From NCBI GenBank assembly GCA_003131365.1, contig PKVB01000017.1:36395-46092 (forward strand): a stretch of 9,698 nt of DNA. The letters are read 5' to 3'. Positions within the stretch are counted from its first letter, which is position 1, and the number at the start of each line of letters is the position of its first letter. This document shows positions 1 to 6,640 of the stretch, in pieces. The notes under the pieces are model-generated. The model was given only the letters and a program-made list of their open reading frames with translations. It made no database searches and had not been told where the DNA came from. Source of the DNA: Gemmatimonadota bacterium (lineage in GTDB: Bacteria > Gemmatimonadota > Gemmatimonadetes > Gemmatimonadales > Gemmatimonadaceae). Made by a program: the position numbers and the translations under genes.

Positions 1-2
1 TG

Positions 3-3000
3 GCGAAAGCCGGCGGCGTCTTCAAGACGACCGACGGCGGAATCACCTGGGCGCCGGTCACCGACAAATACTTCGGCGGCACGATCGGCGCGATCGGCAT
101 CAGCGAATCGAATCCCGACATCGTGTACGTCGGCGCCGGCGAGTACCCGATTCGCGGAAACGTGTCACACGGCGATGGAGTTTGGCGGACGAGTGACGCC
201 GGAAAAACCTGGACGTCGGTTGGCCTCGCCGACACACGGCAGATCTCGAGGGTGCGCGTCAATCCCACGAACCCCGACATCGTCTACGTCGGAGCCCAGG
301 GACACGTCTTCGGCCCGAACGCCGAGCGCGGCGTTTACAAGACGACCGATGGGGGAAAGACGTGGAGAAGGATTCTCTACCGCAACGACTCCACCGGCGT
401 CACCGATCTCGTGCTCGACCCCACCAATCCCGAAATCATCTACGCCGCACTCTGGCAGGCGTGGCGGACCCCGTGGCAGCTGGTCTCGGGCGGAGCGGGA
501 AGCGGAATCTTCAAATCCACCGACGGCGGCGAGCACTGGACCGAGCTGACGCGGAATCCCGGCCTGCCTCAGGGAGTGATAGGCAACATCGGCCTCGCCA
601 TCTCACCGAGTAACTCGAATAAAGTCTGGGCGATTGTGGAAGCCGATTCCGGTGGAGTGTTTCGCTCTACCGACGGAGGGGCGACGTGGGCGCGAACCAA
701 CAGCGATCGCCGGCTGCGCCAGCGCGCGTGGTACTACACTCGCATTTTCGCGGATCCGAAGAACGACAAATCGGTGTACGTGCTCAACACCGGAATGTAC
801 CGGTCATCCGACGACGGCAAGACATTCCGGCCGATCCGGGTTCCCCATGGCGACAATCACGACCTGTGGATCGCCCCCAACGACGCGGAGAGGATGATCG
901 AGTCGAACGACGGGGGCGCGAACGTGTCGTTCAACGGCGGGAAATCCTGGTCGGAGCAAGACCAAGCGACCGCGCAGTTCTACCATGTGGTCACCACCAA
1001 TCATTTCCCGTATCGAGTCTGCGGCGCGCAGCAGGACAACTCGACGCTGTGCGGTCCGAGCCGGAAGAGCGGCGGCATCGACATCAGCGACTGGTACGAC
1101 GTCGGTGGCGGCGAGAGCGGCTACATCGCGGTGCGGGCCGACACGCCCGACATCGTTTTCGCCGGATCGTATGGAGGCCTCCTCACCAGGAAGGACATCA
1201 AAACGGGCTTCGAGCGGGACGTAAATCCGTGGCCCAACAATCCAATGGGCCACGATGCAGCCGACGCGAAGTATCGCTTTCAGTGGACCTACCCGATCGT
1301 GCTCTCGCCGCACAATCCGGGACGGATGTACGTCGGGAGCAGCGTGATCTTTCAAACGGACGACGAAGGCCAGACGTTCAAGCCGATCAGTCCAGACCTC
1401 ACGCGGCACGACCCGCGCACGCTCGGCGCGTCCGGCGGTCCGATCACCAAGGACCAGACATCCGTCGAGTACTATGCGACTGTCTTCACGATTGCCGAAT
1501 CGCCGCGTACGGCCGGCGTGATCTGGGCAGGCTCCGATGATGGACTGGTCAACGTCACGCGCGATGGTGGAAAGACCTGGAAGAACGTGACGCCGGCCGG
1601 CTTGCCGGAGTGGGCGCGCATCTCGATGATCGACGCGTCGAATTTCGCGCCGGGCACGGCGTATGTCGCGGCCAACCGGTACCAGCTCGACGACATGAAG
1701 CCGTACTTGTACAAGACCAACGACTACGGCGCGACGTGGACGCCGATCACGAACGGAATTCCCGCAACGGAGTTCACTCGCGTCTTGCGCGAGGACCCAG
1801 AGCGCGCGGGCCTCCTTTACGCGGGAACGGAGCGAGGGGTCTGGATATCGTTCGACGACGGCGCCACTTGGCAATCGCTGCGTCGCAACCTGCCGATCGT
1901 TCCAATTCACGATCTCGCCATCAAGGAAGGCGACCTGATCGCCGCGACGCACGGACGCTCGTTCTGGATTCTCGACGACCTCTCCGCGCTTCGTCAGATG
2001 AGTCCTGAGATCGCTCGCTCTCCCGCGCACCTGTTCAGGCCGCGCAAAGTCTATCGCGCCGGCTTTGGCGGTGGAGGAGGAAACGGCGCGGCGGGCGGAC
2101 ATCCCAGCGGCGCGAATCCTCCCTCAGGCGGCGTCGTCTACTACTCGCTTGCGCAACCGCGCCAGCTGGTGACGATCGATTTCCTCGACGCGCAGGGGAA
2201 AATCATTCGCAGCTTCACCAGCCAGCAGGACCCGAAAGTCGCGGCTGATTCCGTTCGCGCCGACAGCATTCGCTCGGCGCGCAACGACAGCTTGCGGCGC
2301 GCGGGCGTGACGCCGGACACCACGGCCCGCGCCGAGGCGAGCGGCGAGGAGACGCCACCGAGCGAAGAGGGCCCGGTGCGGCGGCCGCCTCCACCGCGTG
2401 TGGCCAACAAAGCCGGCCTCAATATGTTCGCCTGGAATTTGCGCTATCCTGATCCCTCCGTATTCGAAAACATGATTCTTTGGGCAGGCAGCATTGCAGG
2501 ACCGGTGGTCCTGCCGGGAACGTACACCGTCCGCCTCAACGTGAACGGTCAGAGCTACACGCAGCCTCTTACGATAGTGAAAGATCCGCGAAGCACCGCG
2601 ACCGACGCCGATCTGAAGGAGCAATTCGACTTCCTCATGCGTATTCGCGATAAGACCAGCCAGGCAAACGATGCCGTGAAGACCATTCGCAACGTGAAAG
2701 CACAGCTCGCAGATCGCGCGAAGAAAATGCCGGCGGACAATAGCGTCGCGTTTACTCGCATCGCTACGGACCTGTCGAACAGGCTCTCGGCGATCGAGGG
2801 CGAGATATATCAGGTCAGAAACCAGTCGGGCCAGGACCCGCTCAACTACCCTATCAAACTGAACAGCAAGATCGCCGCACTCTCGGGCGTCGTTGGGGGA
2901 ACCGATGCGAAACCGACGAGCCAGTCGTACACGGTGTTCAACGATCTCTCGTCGCAGCTGGACCGACAACTGTCGGCGCTGCGCGGCGCGCTCATCGTCC

Positions 3001-3131
3001 TCCCGTCGATCAACGCTACGCTGAAGGCAGCCGGCTTGCCGCCAATCGTGCCGAGTACCGAGGAAATCAAGTCTTCTCCTGCGAGCGTGCCGCCGGCGGC
3101 TGGCGCGGGCGAAAGCGAGGGAGAGAAATAA
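3..3131 (+). CDS. Secreted BNR/Asp-box beta-propeller protein (sortilin/VPS10-like glycosyl-hydrolase-type), 5' partial
   Basis: The reading frame is open from the first bases of the window, so the gene starts upstream and the GTG at 123 is not its start. About 1042 residues are visible. The N-terminal two thirds carry around eleven Asp-box motifs (S/T-x-D-x-G-x-T-W/F), for example near visible residues 8, 62-70, 113-121, 171-179, 221-229, 267-275, 451-459, 519-526, 571-579 and 615-623, each closing a beta-propeller blade. Blades often contain 'NPDIVYVG'-type strands. The family hallmark 'ATHGRSFWILDD' lies near residue 650. After it come a Gly-rich linker (about 688-710), a charged DSxR stretch (about 749-764), a Pro/Glu-rich linker (about 775-800), a beta-sandwich-like segment with 'PGTYTVRL', and a helical, probably coiled-coil tail. 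Such proteins are usually annotated as BNR-repeat glycosyl hydrolases or sortilin-like proteins and are exported, but no catalytic activity is established from these motifs. The signal peptide would lie outside the window. The gene is followed after 5 nt by the lipoprotein gene. Confidence 0.9.
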   Translation, partial: AKAGGVFKTTDGGITWAPVTDKYFGGTIGAIGISESNPDIVYVGAGEYPIRGNVSHGDGVWRTSDAGKTWTSVGLADTRQISRVRVNPTNPDIVYVGAQGHVFGPNAERGVYKTTDGGKTWRRILYRNDSTGVTDLVLDPTNPEIIYAALWQAWRTPWQLVSGGAGSGIFKSTDGGEHWTELTRNPGLPQGVIGNIGLAISPSNSNKVWAIVEADSGGVFRSTDGGATWARTNSDRRLRQRAWYYTRIFADPKNDKSVYVLNTGMYRSSDDGKTFRPIRVPHGDNHDLWIAPNDAERMIESNDGGANVSFNGGKSWSEQDQATAQFYHVVTTNHFPYRVCGAQQDNSTLCGPSRKSGGIDISDWYDVGGGESGYIAVRADTPDIVFAGSYGGLLTRKDIKTGFERDVNPWPNNPMGHDAADAKYRFQWTYPIVLSPHNPGRMYVGSSVIFQTDDEGQTFKPISPDLTRHDPRTLGASGGPITKDQTSVEYYATVFTIAESPRTAGVIWAGSDDGLVNVTRDGGKTWKNVTPAGLPEWARISMIDASNFAPGTAYVAANRYQLDDMKPYLYKTNDYGATWTPITNGIPATEFTRVLREDPERAGLLYAGTERGVWISFDDGATWQSLRRNLPIVPIHDLAIKEGDLIAATHGRSFWILDDLSALRQMSPEIARSPAHLFRPRKVYRAGFGGGGGNGAAGGHPSGANPPSGGVVYYSLAQPRQLVTIDFLDAQGKIIRSFTSQQDPKVAADSVRADSIRSARNDSLRRAGVTPDTTARAEASGEETPPSEEGPVRRPPPPRVANKAGLNMFAWNLRYPDPSVFENMILWAGSIAGPVVLPGTYTVRLNVNGQSYTQPLTIVKDPRSTATDADLKEQFDFLMRIRDKTSQANDAVKTIRNVKAQLADRAKKMPADNSVAFTRIATDLSNRLSAIEGEIYQVRNQSGQDPLNYPIKLNSKIAALSGVVGGTDAKPTSQSYTVFNDLSSQLDRQLSALRGALIVLPSINATLKAAGLPPIVPSTEEIKSSPASVPPAAGAGESEGEK

Positions 3132-3136
3132 TCTCG

Positions 3137-3811
3137 ATGCGCGGGCGCATTCTGTTGATTCTGCTTGGCGCCGGTGCCGTGGCGCTGAGCGGCGCGTGCA
3201 ACGGCGACGCCGACCGGTCGGCCACGCGCATTCGCGTGATCGATTCCACTTACACCGAGTCGTGGCAACCGATGGAGGACACCGGAACTGTCTACCGGAT
3301 TGAAGTTGTCTCTCCCCTTGGCGCGGACACGATCCGAAACGTCATTCCACCAGCGCCGATTCTGGTGGGCGATACTCTCGTCATCGGGCTCCTTCAGTTC
3401 TCAGAGGATTCGTCGACGCCACAACGCCAGATCTTCCGCCTGCGCCTGGGAAAACACCGGATCGAAACGAGCCCTATACCCGACGACGTCTGGTCCTCGT
3501 ACCAGGATCTGCTCGTTTCCCCGGATGGACGCTTCCTCGCTTATGTCGGCGAGGATACAACGCCGGCGAATCCCGGCACCTACGGAATCGTGCGCGATCT
3601 CAAGAGCGGCGCGATCGTGGTGAGGGGTCCCGGAGGTGGCGGATGCGATTGCGACGAAGACTTCAATCACGCTCGCTGGTTCGCTCCCGACAGCTTCGAA
3701 ATCGCCGTCGCGCACAGCAACAGCGGCGGGGGGTGGCAGCGACTGTCCGGCAAGGCATCGGCGAGCCGGATTCACGTGGACACGCTGAGCGACGAACCGG
3801 ACTGGCATTGA
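3137..3811 (+). CDS. Putative lipoprotein with a beta-propeller-like segment
   Basis: A 224-residue protein with an N-terminal export signal: basic start (MRGR), hydrophobic core to about residue 18, then LSGAC with Cys21 as the likely lipidation site. Serine at -3 makes the lipobox non-canonical, so an ordinary secreted form is possible. The segment around residues 126-137 (LLVSPDGRFLAYVG) resembles a TolB/PD40-type propeller blade, but the protein is too short for a whole propeller. A Gly-rich loop carries a Cys-Asp-Cys motif (Cys170, Cys172) followed by acidic residues, a possible metal or disulfide site. ATG 3137 lies 5 nt after the upstream stop, with a GAGAG stretch in that gene's last codons serving as a weak ribosome site. 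Its stop overlaps the next gene's start, so it is probably co-translated with its neighbours. I do not recognise a named family. Location at a membrane or in the periplasm is inferred. Confidence 0.8.
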   Translation: MRGRILLILLGAGAVALSGACNGDADRSATRIRVIDSTYTESWQPMEDTGTVYRIEVVSPLGADTIRNVIPPAPILVGDTLVIGLLQFSEDSSTPQRQIFRLRLGKHRIETSPIPDDVWSSYQDLLVSPDGRFLAYVGEDTTPANPGTYGIVRDLKSGAIVVRGPGGGGCDCDEDFNHARWFAPDSFEIAVAHSNSGGGWQRLSGKASASRIHVDTLSDEPDWH

Positions 3812-4314
3812 AAGATCCCACCCGCGCTTTTCTCCGCCACACGCTCGCCACCATCGCCTATCGAGCGGCGAAAGTCGAGCGTTTTGCTCCGCCCGGCTTT
3901 GGAAATTTCCAGCTCGGAAAGGCTGCGCGCACCCCGGTAGAGATCGTTGCGCACATGGCCGATCTGTTCGATTGGGGCCTCCGTATGGCGCAGGGAAAAC
4001 CCGACTGGGTCCAATCCAAGCCGCAGGCGTGGAGAACGGAAGTAGCGAGGTTTCACGCGTCCCTTCTCGAGCTCGACCGGTACCTCGCGTCGGATGCGCC
4101 CCTGGGCACGACCGCCGAGGAATTGTTTCAGGGCCCGATTTCCGACGCGCTTACGCACATCGGTCAGATCGCGATATTGCGGCGTCAGGACGATTCGCCG
4201 GTGCGGTCCGAGGTCTATGCCAGGGCGGATATTGCCTCCGGCCGGGTTGGCGCGGAGCAGCCGACGAATAAGTTCGAATTCGACAGCCCGCCGGTGCCGA
4301 CGACGGCCGAGTAG
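3808..4314 (+). CDS. DinB-like four-helix protein
   Basis: A 168-residue protein read from TTG 3808. The TTG overlaps the previous stop as TTGA, a typical translational-coupling junction. Further open frame exists upstream to 3643, but it lies antiparallel to nothing and inside the lipoprotein gene in another frame, and the family-like sequence begins only after the TTG (KDPTRAFLRHTLATIAYR). DinB/YfiT-like signs are 'EIVAHMADLFDW' around residues 45-56 and 'DALTHIGQIAILRR' at 113-126, the latter a common DinB-family signature. His49 and His117 are the probable metal ligands. The position that is often the first His of the HxxxH pair is Asp113 here, so the third ligand is uncertain (Asp113 or His83). 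The C-terminus (RADIASGRVG...EFD) also looks family-typical. DinB-fold proteins are metal-dependent hydrolase- or thiol-transferase-like enzymes of mostly unknown substrate. Cytoplasmic, with no signal peptide. Function in this operon is unknown. Confidence 0.8.
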   Translation: MKDPTRAFLRHTLATIAYRAAKVERFAPPGFGNFQLGKAARTPVEIVAHMADLFDWGLRMAQGKPDWVQSKPQAWRTEVARFHASLLELDRYLASDAPLGTTAEELFQGPISDALTHIGQIAILRRQDDSPVRSEVYARADIASGRVGAEQPTNKFEFDSPPVPTTAE

Positions 4315-4377
4315 CCTCCGCGGCAAGTTTCGACAGCCCGTCGGTGACAGCGACGCCCGAGTAGTCTCCGGGACAAA
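4279..4377 (+). repeat. Degenerate tandem duplication (50-bp period) over the dinB-like stop codon
   Basis: Copy one is 4279-4327 and copy two is 4329-4377, offset by exactly 50 bp. I count 9 mismatches in 49 positions (about 82% identity). Both begin TTCGACAGCCCG and both carry the TAG stop context (CGAGTAG), so the last codons and stop of the DinB-like gene are repeated just outside the gene. The period is not a multiple of three, and the second copy lies after the stop, so it is non-coding. This looks like an old tandem duplication by slippage or unequal exchange. Confidence 0.8.
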
Positions 4378-4459
4378 TATGGAATGCGCGAGCCCTCTGC
4401 TGCATCTTAATCTCCGACCATTCTTGTAACCTGCTGCTCCCGAGTTCGTAGAGATTCCT

Positions 4460-5179
4460 ATGCAGACATCGGTTCAGGCACCCGCGCGCCCCAGCCCTCC
4501 GACCGGATTCGGTCCCGGAGCTCAAGAGCCCTCGATAATCGTTGGCGTGCCCCAAATCACGGTGGGCGGGCCTCCGGGCTCCCAGACGATCACGATCCCA
4601 ATGCCGCGCACAGCCGCCGACATCGACGCCCTGAAGGCGCGCCGCGACGAGCTGTCGAACCAACTTCAATCGGTTGACAGCCGGCGCTCGAAATTGATCA
4701 ATCAGCTGAAACAAACCGCAGACGCGACGGCAACCCAGGGACTGGAGGCGCGCCTCGCGCTGCTCGACGCGCGACAGCTGCAGCTGGAATCGGATATTCA
4801 GCAGACCGGGCAACAGCTGACGAGCCCGTCCGCCGGTGTGATCGCCAGCACTGCGGCGCCTCCGGTTTTCGCCGGCCTTGGATCGAAGGAAGTAATGACG
4901 CTGTCGGTGCTGTCGATCGTTTTGGTATTCTTTCCGCTGGCAGTCGGTGCAGCCCGCGCGGCCTTGAAGAAAGCCAACAGGCCCGGGCCGCCGGCGGCCG
5001 CATTTATGGAGACCGCCCAGAGGCTGGAGCACTTGGAAGCATCAGTCGATGCGATAGCGATCGAGATCGAGCGGATATCGGAGGGGCAACGCTTCGTTAC
5101 CAAGCTCCTCTCCGAAAGCCAGCCGGCGCCCATGCTTGGCGCCGGCCAGCGCACTCCGGAGACCGTCCGAGGAAGTTAG
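4460..5179 (+). CDS. Coiled-coil, single-pass membrane protein of unknown function
   Basis: A 239-residue protein, ATG 4460, with an AGAG-type weak ribosome site just upstream. There is no N-terminal signal peptide. Residues 1-50 are Pro/Gly-rich and disordered-looking. Residues about 54-123 are rich in heptad-like Leu/Gln/Arg/Glu and should form a long coiled coil. A linker follows, then one strongly hydrophobic segment at about 144-166 (VMTLSVLSIVLVFFPLAVGA) followed by basic residues, then a second helical or coiled stretch at about 185-218. The positive-inside rule suggests the C-terminal coil is cytoplasmic and the N-terminal coil outside, but without a signal this is only a guess. I do not recognise a named domain. 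The gene stands alone on its strand after a 145-bp gap and converges on the slipin gene, with overlapping stop codons. It might scaffold envelope components or work with the neighbouring slipin, but nothing in the sequence proves that. Confidence 0.75.
   Translation: MQTSVQAPARPSPPTGFGPGAQEPSIIVGVPQITVGGPPGSQTITIPMPRTAADIDALKARRDELSNQLQSVDSRRSKLINQLKQTADATATQGLEARLALLDARQLQLESDIQQTGQQLTSPSAGVIASTAAPPVFAGLGSKEVMTLSVLSIVLVFFPLAVGAARAALKKANRPGPPAAAFMETAQRLEHLEASVDAIAIEIERISEGQRFVTKLLSESQPAPMLGAGQRTPETVRGS
5122..5146. terminator. Perfect GC-rich inverted repeat near a convergent gene end
   Basis: GCCGGCGCC (5122-5130) and GGCGCCGGC (5138-5146) form a perfect 9-bp stem with a 7-nt loop. It lies inside the last codons of the coiled-coil gene, about 30 bp before the overlapping stop codons of two convergent genes. 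No T-tract follows on either strand, so it is not a classical intrinsic terminator. A bidirectional pausing or RNA 3'-end stabilising hairpin is possible. GC-rich coding sequence can also make such stems by chance. Confidence 0.3.
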
Positions 5180-6120
5180 ACCGCCGGGGAAGCGATCTTC
5201 GGGTTGGCGTCGCTCAACGTTTGCTGTCTCAAGGCCGCGGCGCCCATCATGCCGCCCAGTCCCATCGACTCGACCACGTTGCTCGGAACGACCATCAGGG
5301 CGCCCTTCTCCTTGAGTCCCTCGTACAGAATGTTCATCGCGCGCAGGTGCAGCGCCGTCGGATTGTTCTCATACGACTTCGCCGCCTCGAAGAACAGGTG
5401 CGCGATCTCCACTTCGGCCTGGCCGAGGATGATGCGCGCCGATTTTTCGCGCGAGGCTTGCGCTTCGCGGGACATCGCGTCCTGTAGAGAAGTCGGGATC
5501 ACAATGTCGCGCATCTCGACCGACTGTACGGTCACTCCCCAGGGATTCGATCTCTGGTCGATGAGCGCCTGGAGCTCCGACTCGATCCGCTCGCGTCCGC
5601 GAAGCAGCTCGCTCAGCGAAGTGCGACCGATGATGTCACGCAGTCCCGTCTGGGCCGCCCAGCTGACTGCCTGCGTGTAGTCCTGAACTTCGAGTGCTGC
5701 CTTCTCGGAATCGTGGACCATCCAGAAGAGAACGGCGTCTACGTTCACCGGCACGGTGTCCGAGGTGAGCGTCTCTTCGGCGGCAAAGCTCGTCGTTATG
5801 ACGCGCTGGTCGATATAGATGGAGATCGTCTCGACGAAGGGCGTGATCCAGAAGAGGCCAGGGCCACGCAGCCCAGTGTATTTGCCGAGGCGGAGCACGA
5901 CGGCCCGCTCCCACTGCTTCGCGATCTTGGGCGATTGCGAGAGGAAGACCCCGCCCAGAAAGACCACGAGAAAGACCGGATTCTGAGTGGCGGCCATCAG
6001 GGGAAGCGCGATCAGGACCGAGACGACCAGAATGAAAACTGAAACCACATTGGCACGACTCTGCGACCGTGAAGCCCGCGCGGCGCGGCGTGCTGCGAGA
6101 ACTTCGTCCATGCCTGGCAT
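5176..6120 (-). CDS. Slipin/stomatin-type SPFH (band 7) membrane protein
   Basis: A 314-residue protein. Two adjacent hydrophobic segments (about residues 24-43 and 47-62) form an N-terminal membrane hairpin. The SPFH/band-7 domain then starts with the slipin signature around 71-95 (ERAVVLRLGKYTGLRGPGLF, then WITPF) and runs through 'SDTVPVNVDAVLFWMVHD' (120-137), 'LRDIIGRTSLSELLRGRERI' (160-179) and 'WGVTVQSVEMRDIVIP' (194-209). A helical segment (about 212-250) follows, then the slipin-like C-terminus 'MVVPSNVVESMGLGGM' (276-291). Slipins oligomerise at the inner membrane and are linked to membrane microdomains and to NfeD-type proteases. No NfeD gene is visible here. ATG 6120 directly abuts the regulator's TAA, and GAGGAG at 6130-6135 sits 9 nt upstream, inside the regulator's last codons, which supports this start and translational coupling. 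Met4 is a less likely alternative start. Confidence 0.92.
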   Translation of the reverse strand: MPGMDEVLAARRAARASRSQSRANVVSVFILVVSVLIALPLMAATQNPVFLVVFLGGVFLSQSPKIAKQWERAVVLRLGKYTGLRGPGLFWITPFVETISIYIDQRVITTSFAAEETLTSDTVPVNVDAVLFWMVHDSEKAALEVQDYTQAVSWAAQTGLRDIIGRTSLSELLRGRERIESELQALIDQRSNPWGVTVQSVEMRDIVIPTSLQDAMSREAQASREKSARIILGQAEVEIAHLFFEAAKSYENNPTALHLRAMNILYEGLKEKGALMVVPSNVVESMGLGGMMGAAALRQQTLSDANPKIASPAV

Positions 6121-6498
6121 TTATTTTTTCTCCTCGTTTCTGAGCTGAGTAAGTAGCTCGGGTAAGGTGAATCCCAACAGCGCGGCATCGCCAACGAAGC
6201 GTCGGATCAGCTCGCGCAGCTCCCGCTCACGGTGCGCTCGCGTCGCTTGCGGCGACGGAGATTCCCGAACGAAAGTGCCCACTCCGCGTCTCGTCTCCAG
6301 CATTCCATCGCGCTCGAGCTGGGCGTAAACCCTGGCGACCGTGTTGGCGTTCACAGCGAGGTCCACGGCGAGCTGCCGCACGGTGGGAAGCTGTGCTCCC
6401 GACTCTAGCTCCCCTGTTGCGATCGCCGCTCTGATGGACCGGTCCAGCTGAGCGTAGATCGGCGTGGGACTGGTTGAATCGACACTGAAAGTAGGCAT
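6121..6498 (-). CDS. GntR-family transcriptional regulator, YtrA subfamily
   Basis: A 125-residue protein with an N-terminal winged helix-turn-helix of GntR type (about residues 12-78): 'PIYAQLDRSIRAAIATGEL', then 'LPTVRQLAVDLAVNANTVAR' (recognition region about 38-56), then 'VYAQLERDGMLETRRGVGTF' forming the wing. Only about 45 mostly helical residues remain after the DNA-binding domain. That short dimerisation tail is typical of the YtrA subfamily, which lacks a large ligand domain. YtrA-type repressors usually control the operon they lead, most often ABC exporters induced by cell-wall stress. Here the partner, starting at the very next base, is a slipin and no ABC genes are visible. Start at ATG 6498. 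Upstream there is no clear Shine-Dalgarno, and the candidate promoter would place transcription start only a few bases before the ATG, so near-leaderless translation is possible. Confidence 0.92.
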   Translation of the reverse strand: MPTFSVDSTSPTPIYAQLDRSIRAAIATGELESGAQLPTVRQLAVDLAVNANTVARVYAQLERDGMLETRRGVGTFVRESPSPQATRAHRERELRELIRRFVGDAALLGFTLPELLTQLRNEEKK

Positions 6499-6507
6499 TG
6501 TCTGCTT

Positions 6508-6538
6508 GTACTATCACATTAGGACACTACGGGGGCAA
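6508..6538 (-). promoter_or_regulatory. Candidate promoter and autoregulatory operator of the GntR-slipin operon
   Basis: On the minus strand, TTGCCC (6533-6538) and GATAGT (6510-6515) are separated by 17 bp and each match the sigma70-type consensus at 4 of 6 positions. The -10 ends 11 nt before the ATG. A 23-bp imperfect palindrome (6508-6530, half sites GTACTATC and GGACACTAC, 7 of 11 pairs symmetric) covers the -10 and much of the spacer, where a GntR dimer would block RNA polymerase. The assignment comes from position and symmetry only. Confidence 0.4.
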
Positions 6539-6573
6539 GGGGGAGCCGGTTTCAGGCGGGTTCGAGGGGGTTC

Positions 6574-6640
6574 ACTGCAACTGAACGGGCGAGGCTGGCA
6601 ACTGAACGGCGGGAGACTGGCAACTGCAAAAGAACGGGCG
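6574..6640 (+). repeat. Three degenerate direct repeats of about 21 bp
   Basis: Three units beginning GCAACTG start at 6577, 6598 and 6620. The first two share GCAACTGAACGG and the third has the variant GCAACTGCAAAAGAACGGG. Lengths are 21, 22 and about 21 bp. The first copy with its flank (ACTGCAACTGAACGGG, 6574-6589) is exactly complementary to 6802-6817 in the right arm of the neighbouring palindrome. The repeats are thus duplicated ends of that palindrome's left arm. Confidence 0.7.

Noticed and set aside
123..125. GTG at 123 as the start of the propeller gene
   Set aside because: The same frame is open upstream to the window edge and encodes another Asp-box blade (residues near 21-50 nt), so the gene continues leftwards.
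804..2102. A 432-codon open frame antisense to the propeller gene
   Set aside because: Its sequence is Arg/Val/Asp-rich with no domain pattern. It mirrors the codon bias of the clear plus-strand gene, so it is a high-GC shadow. The same applies to the minus-strand frame at 2124-2969 and the plus-strand frame at 686-1540.
3643..3807. Upstream extension of the DinB-like gene
   Set aside because: The extension is Arg-rich and lies wholly inside the lipoprotein gene in another frame. Family-like sequence starts only after TTG 3808.
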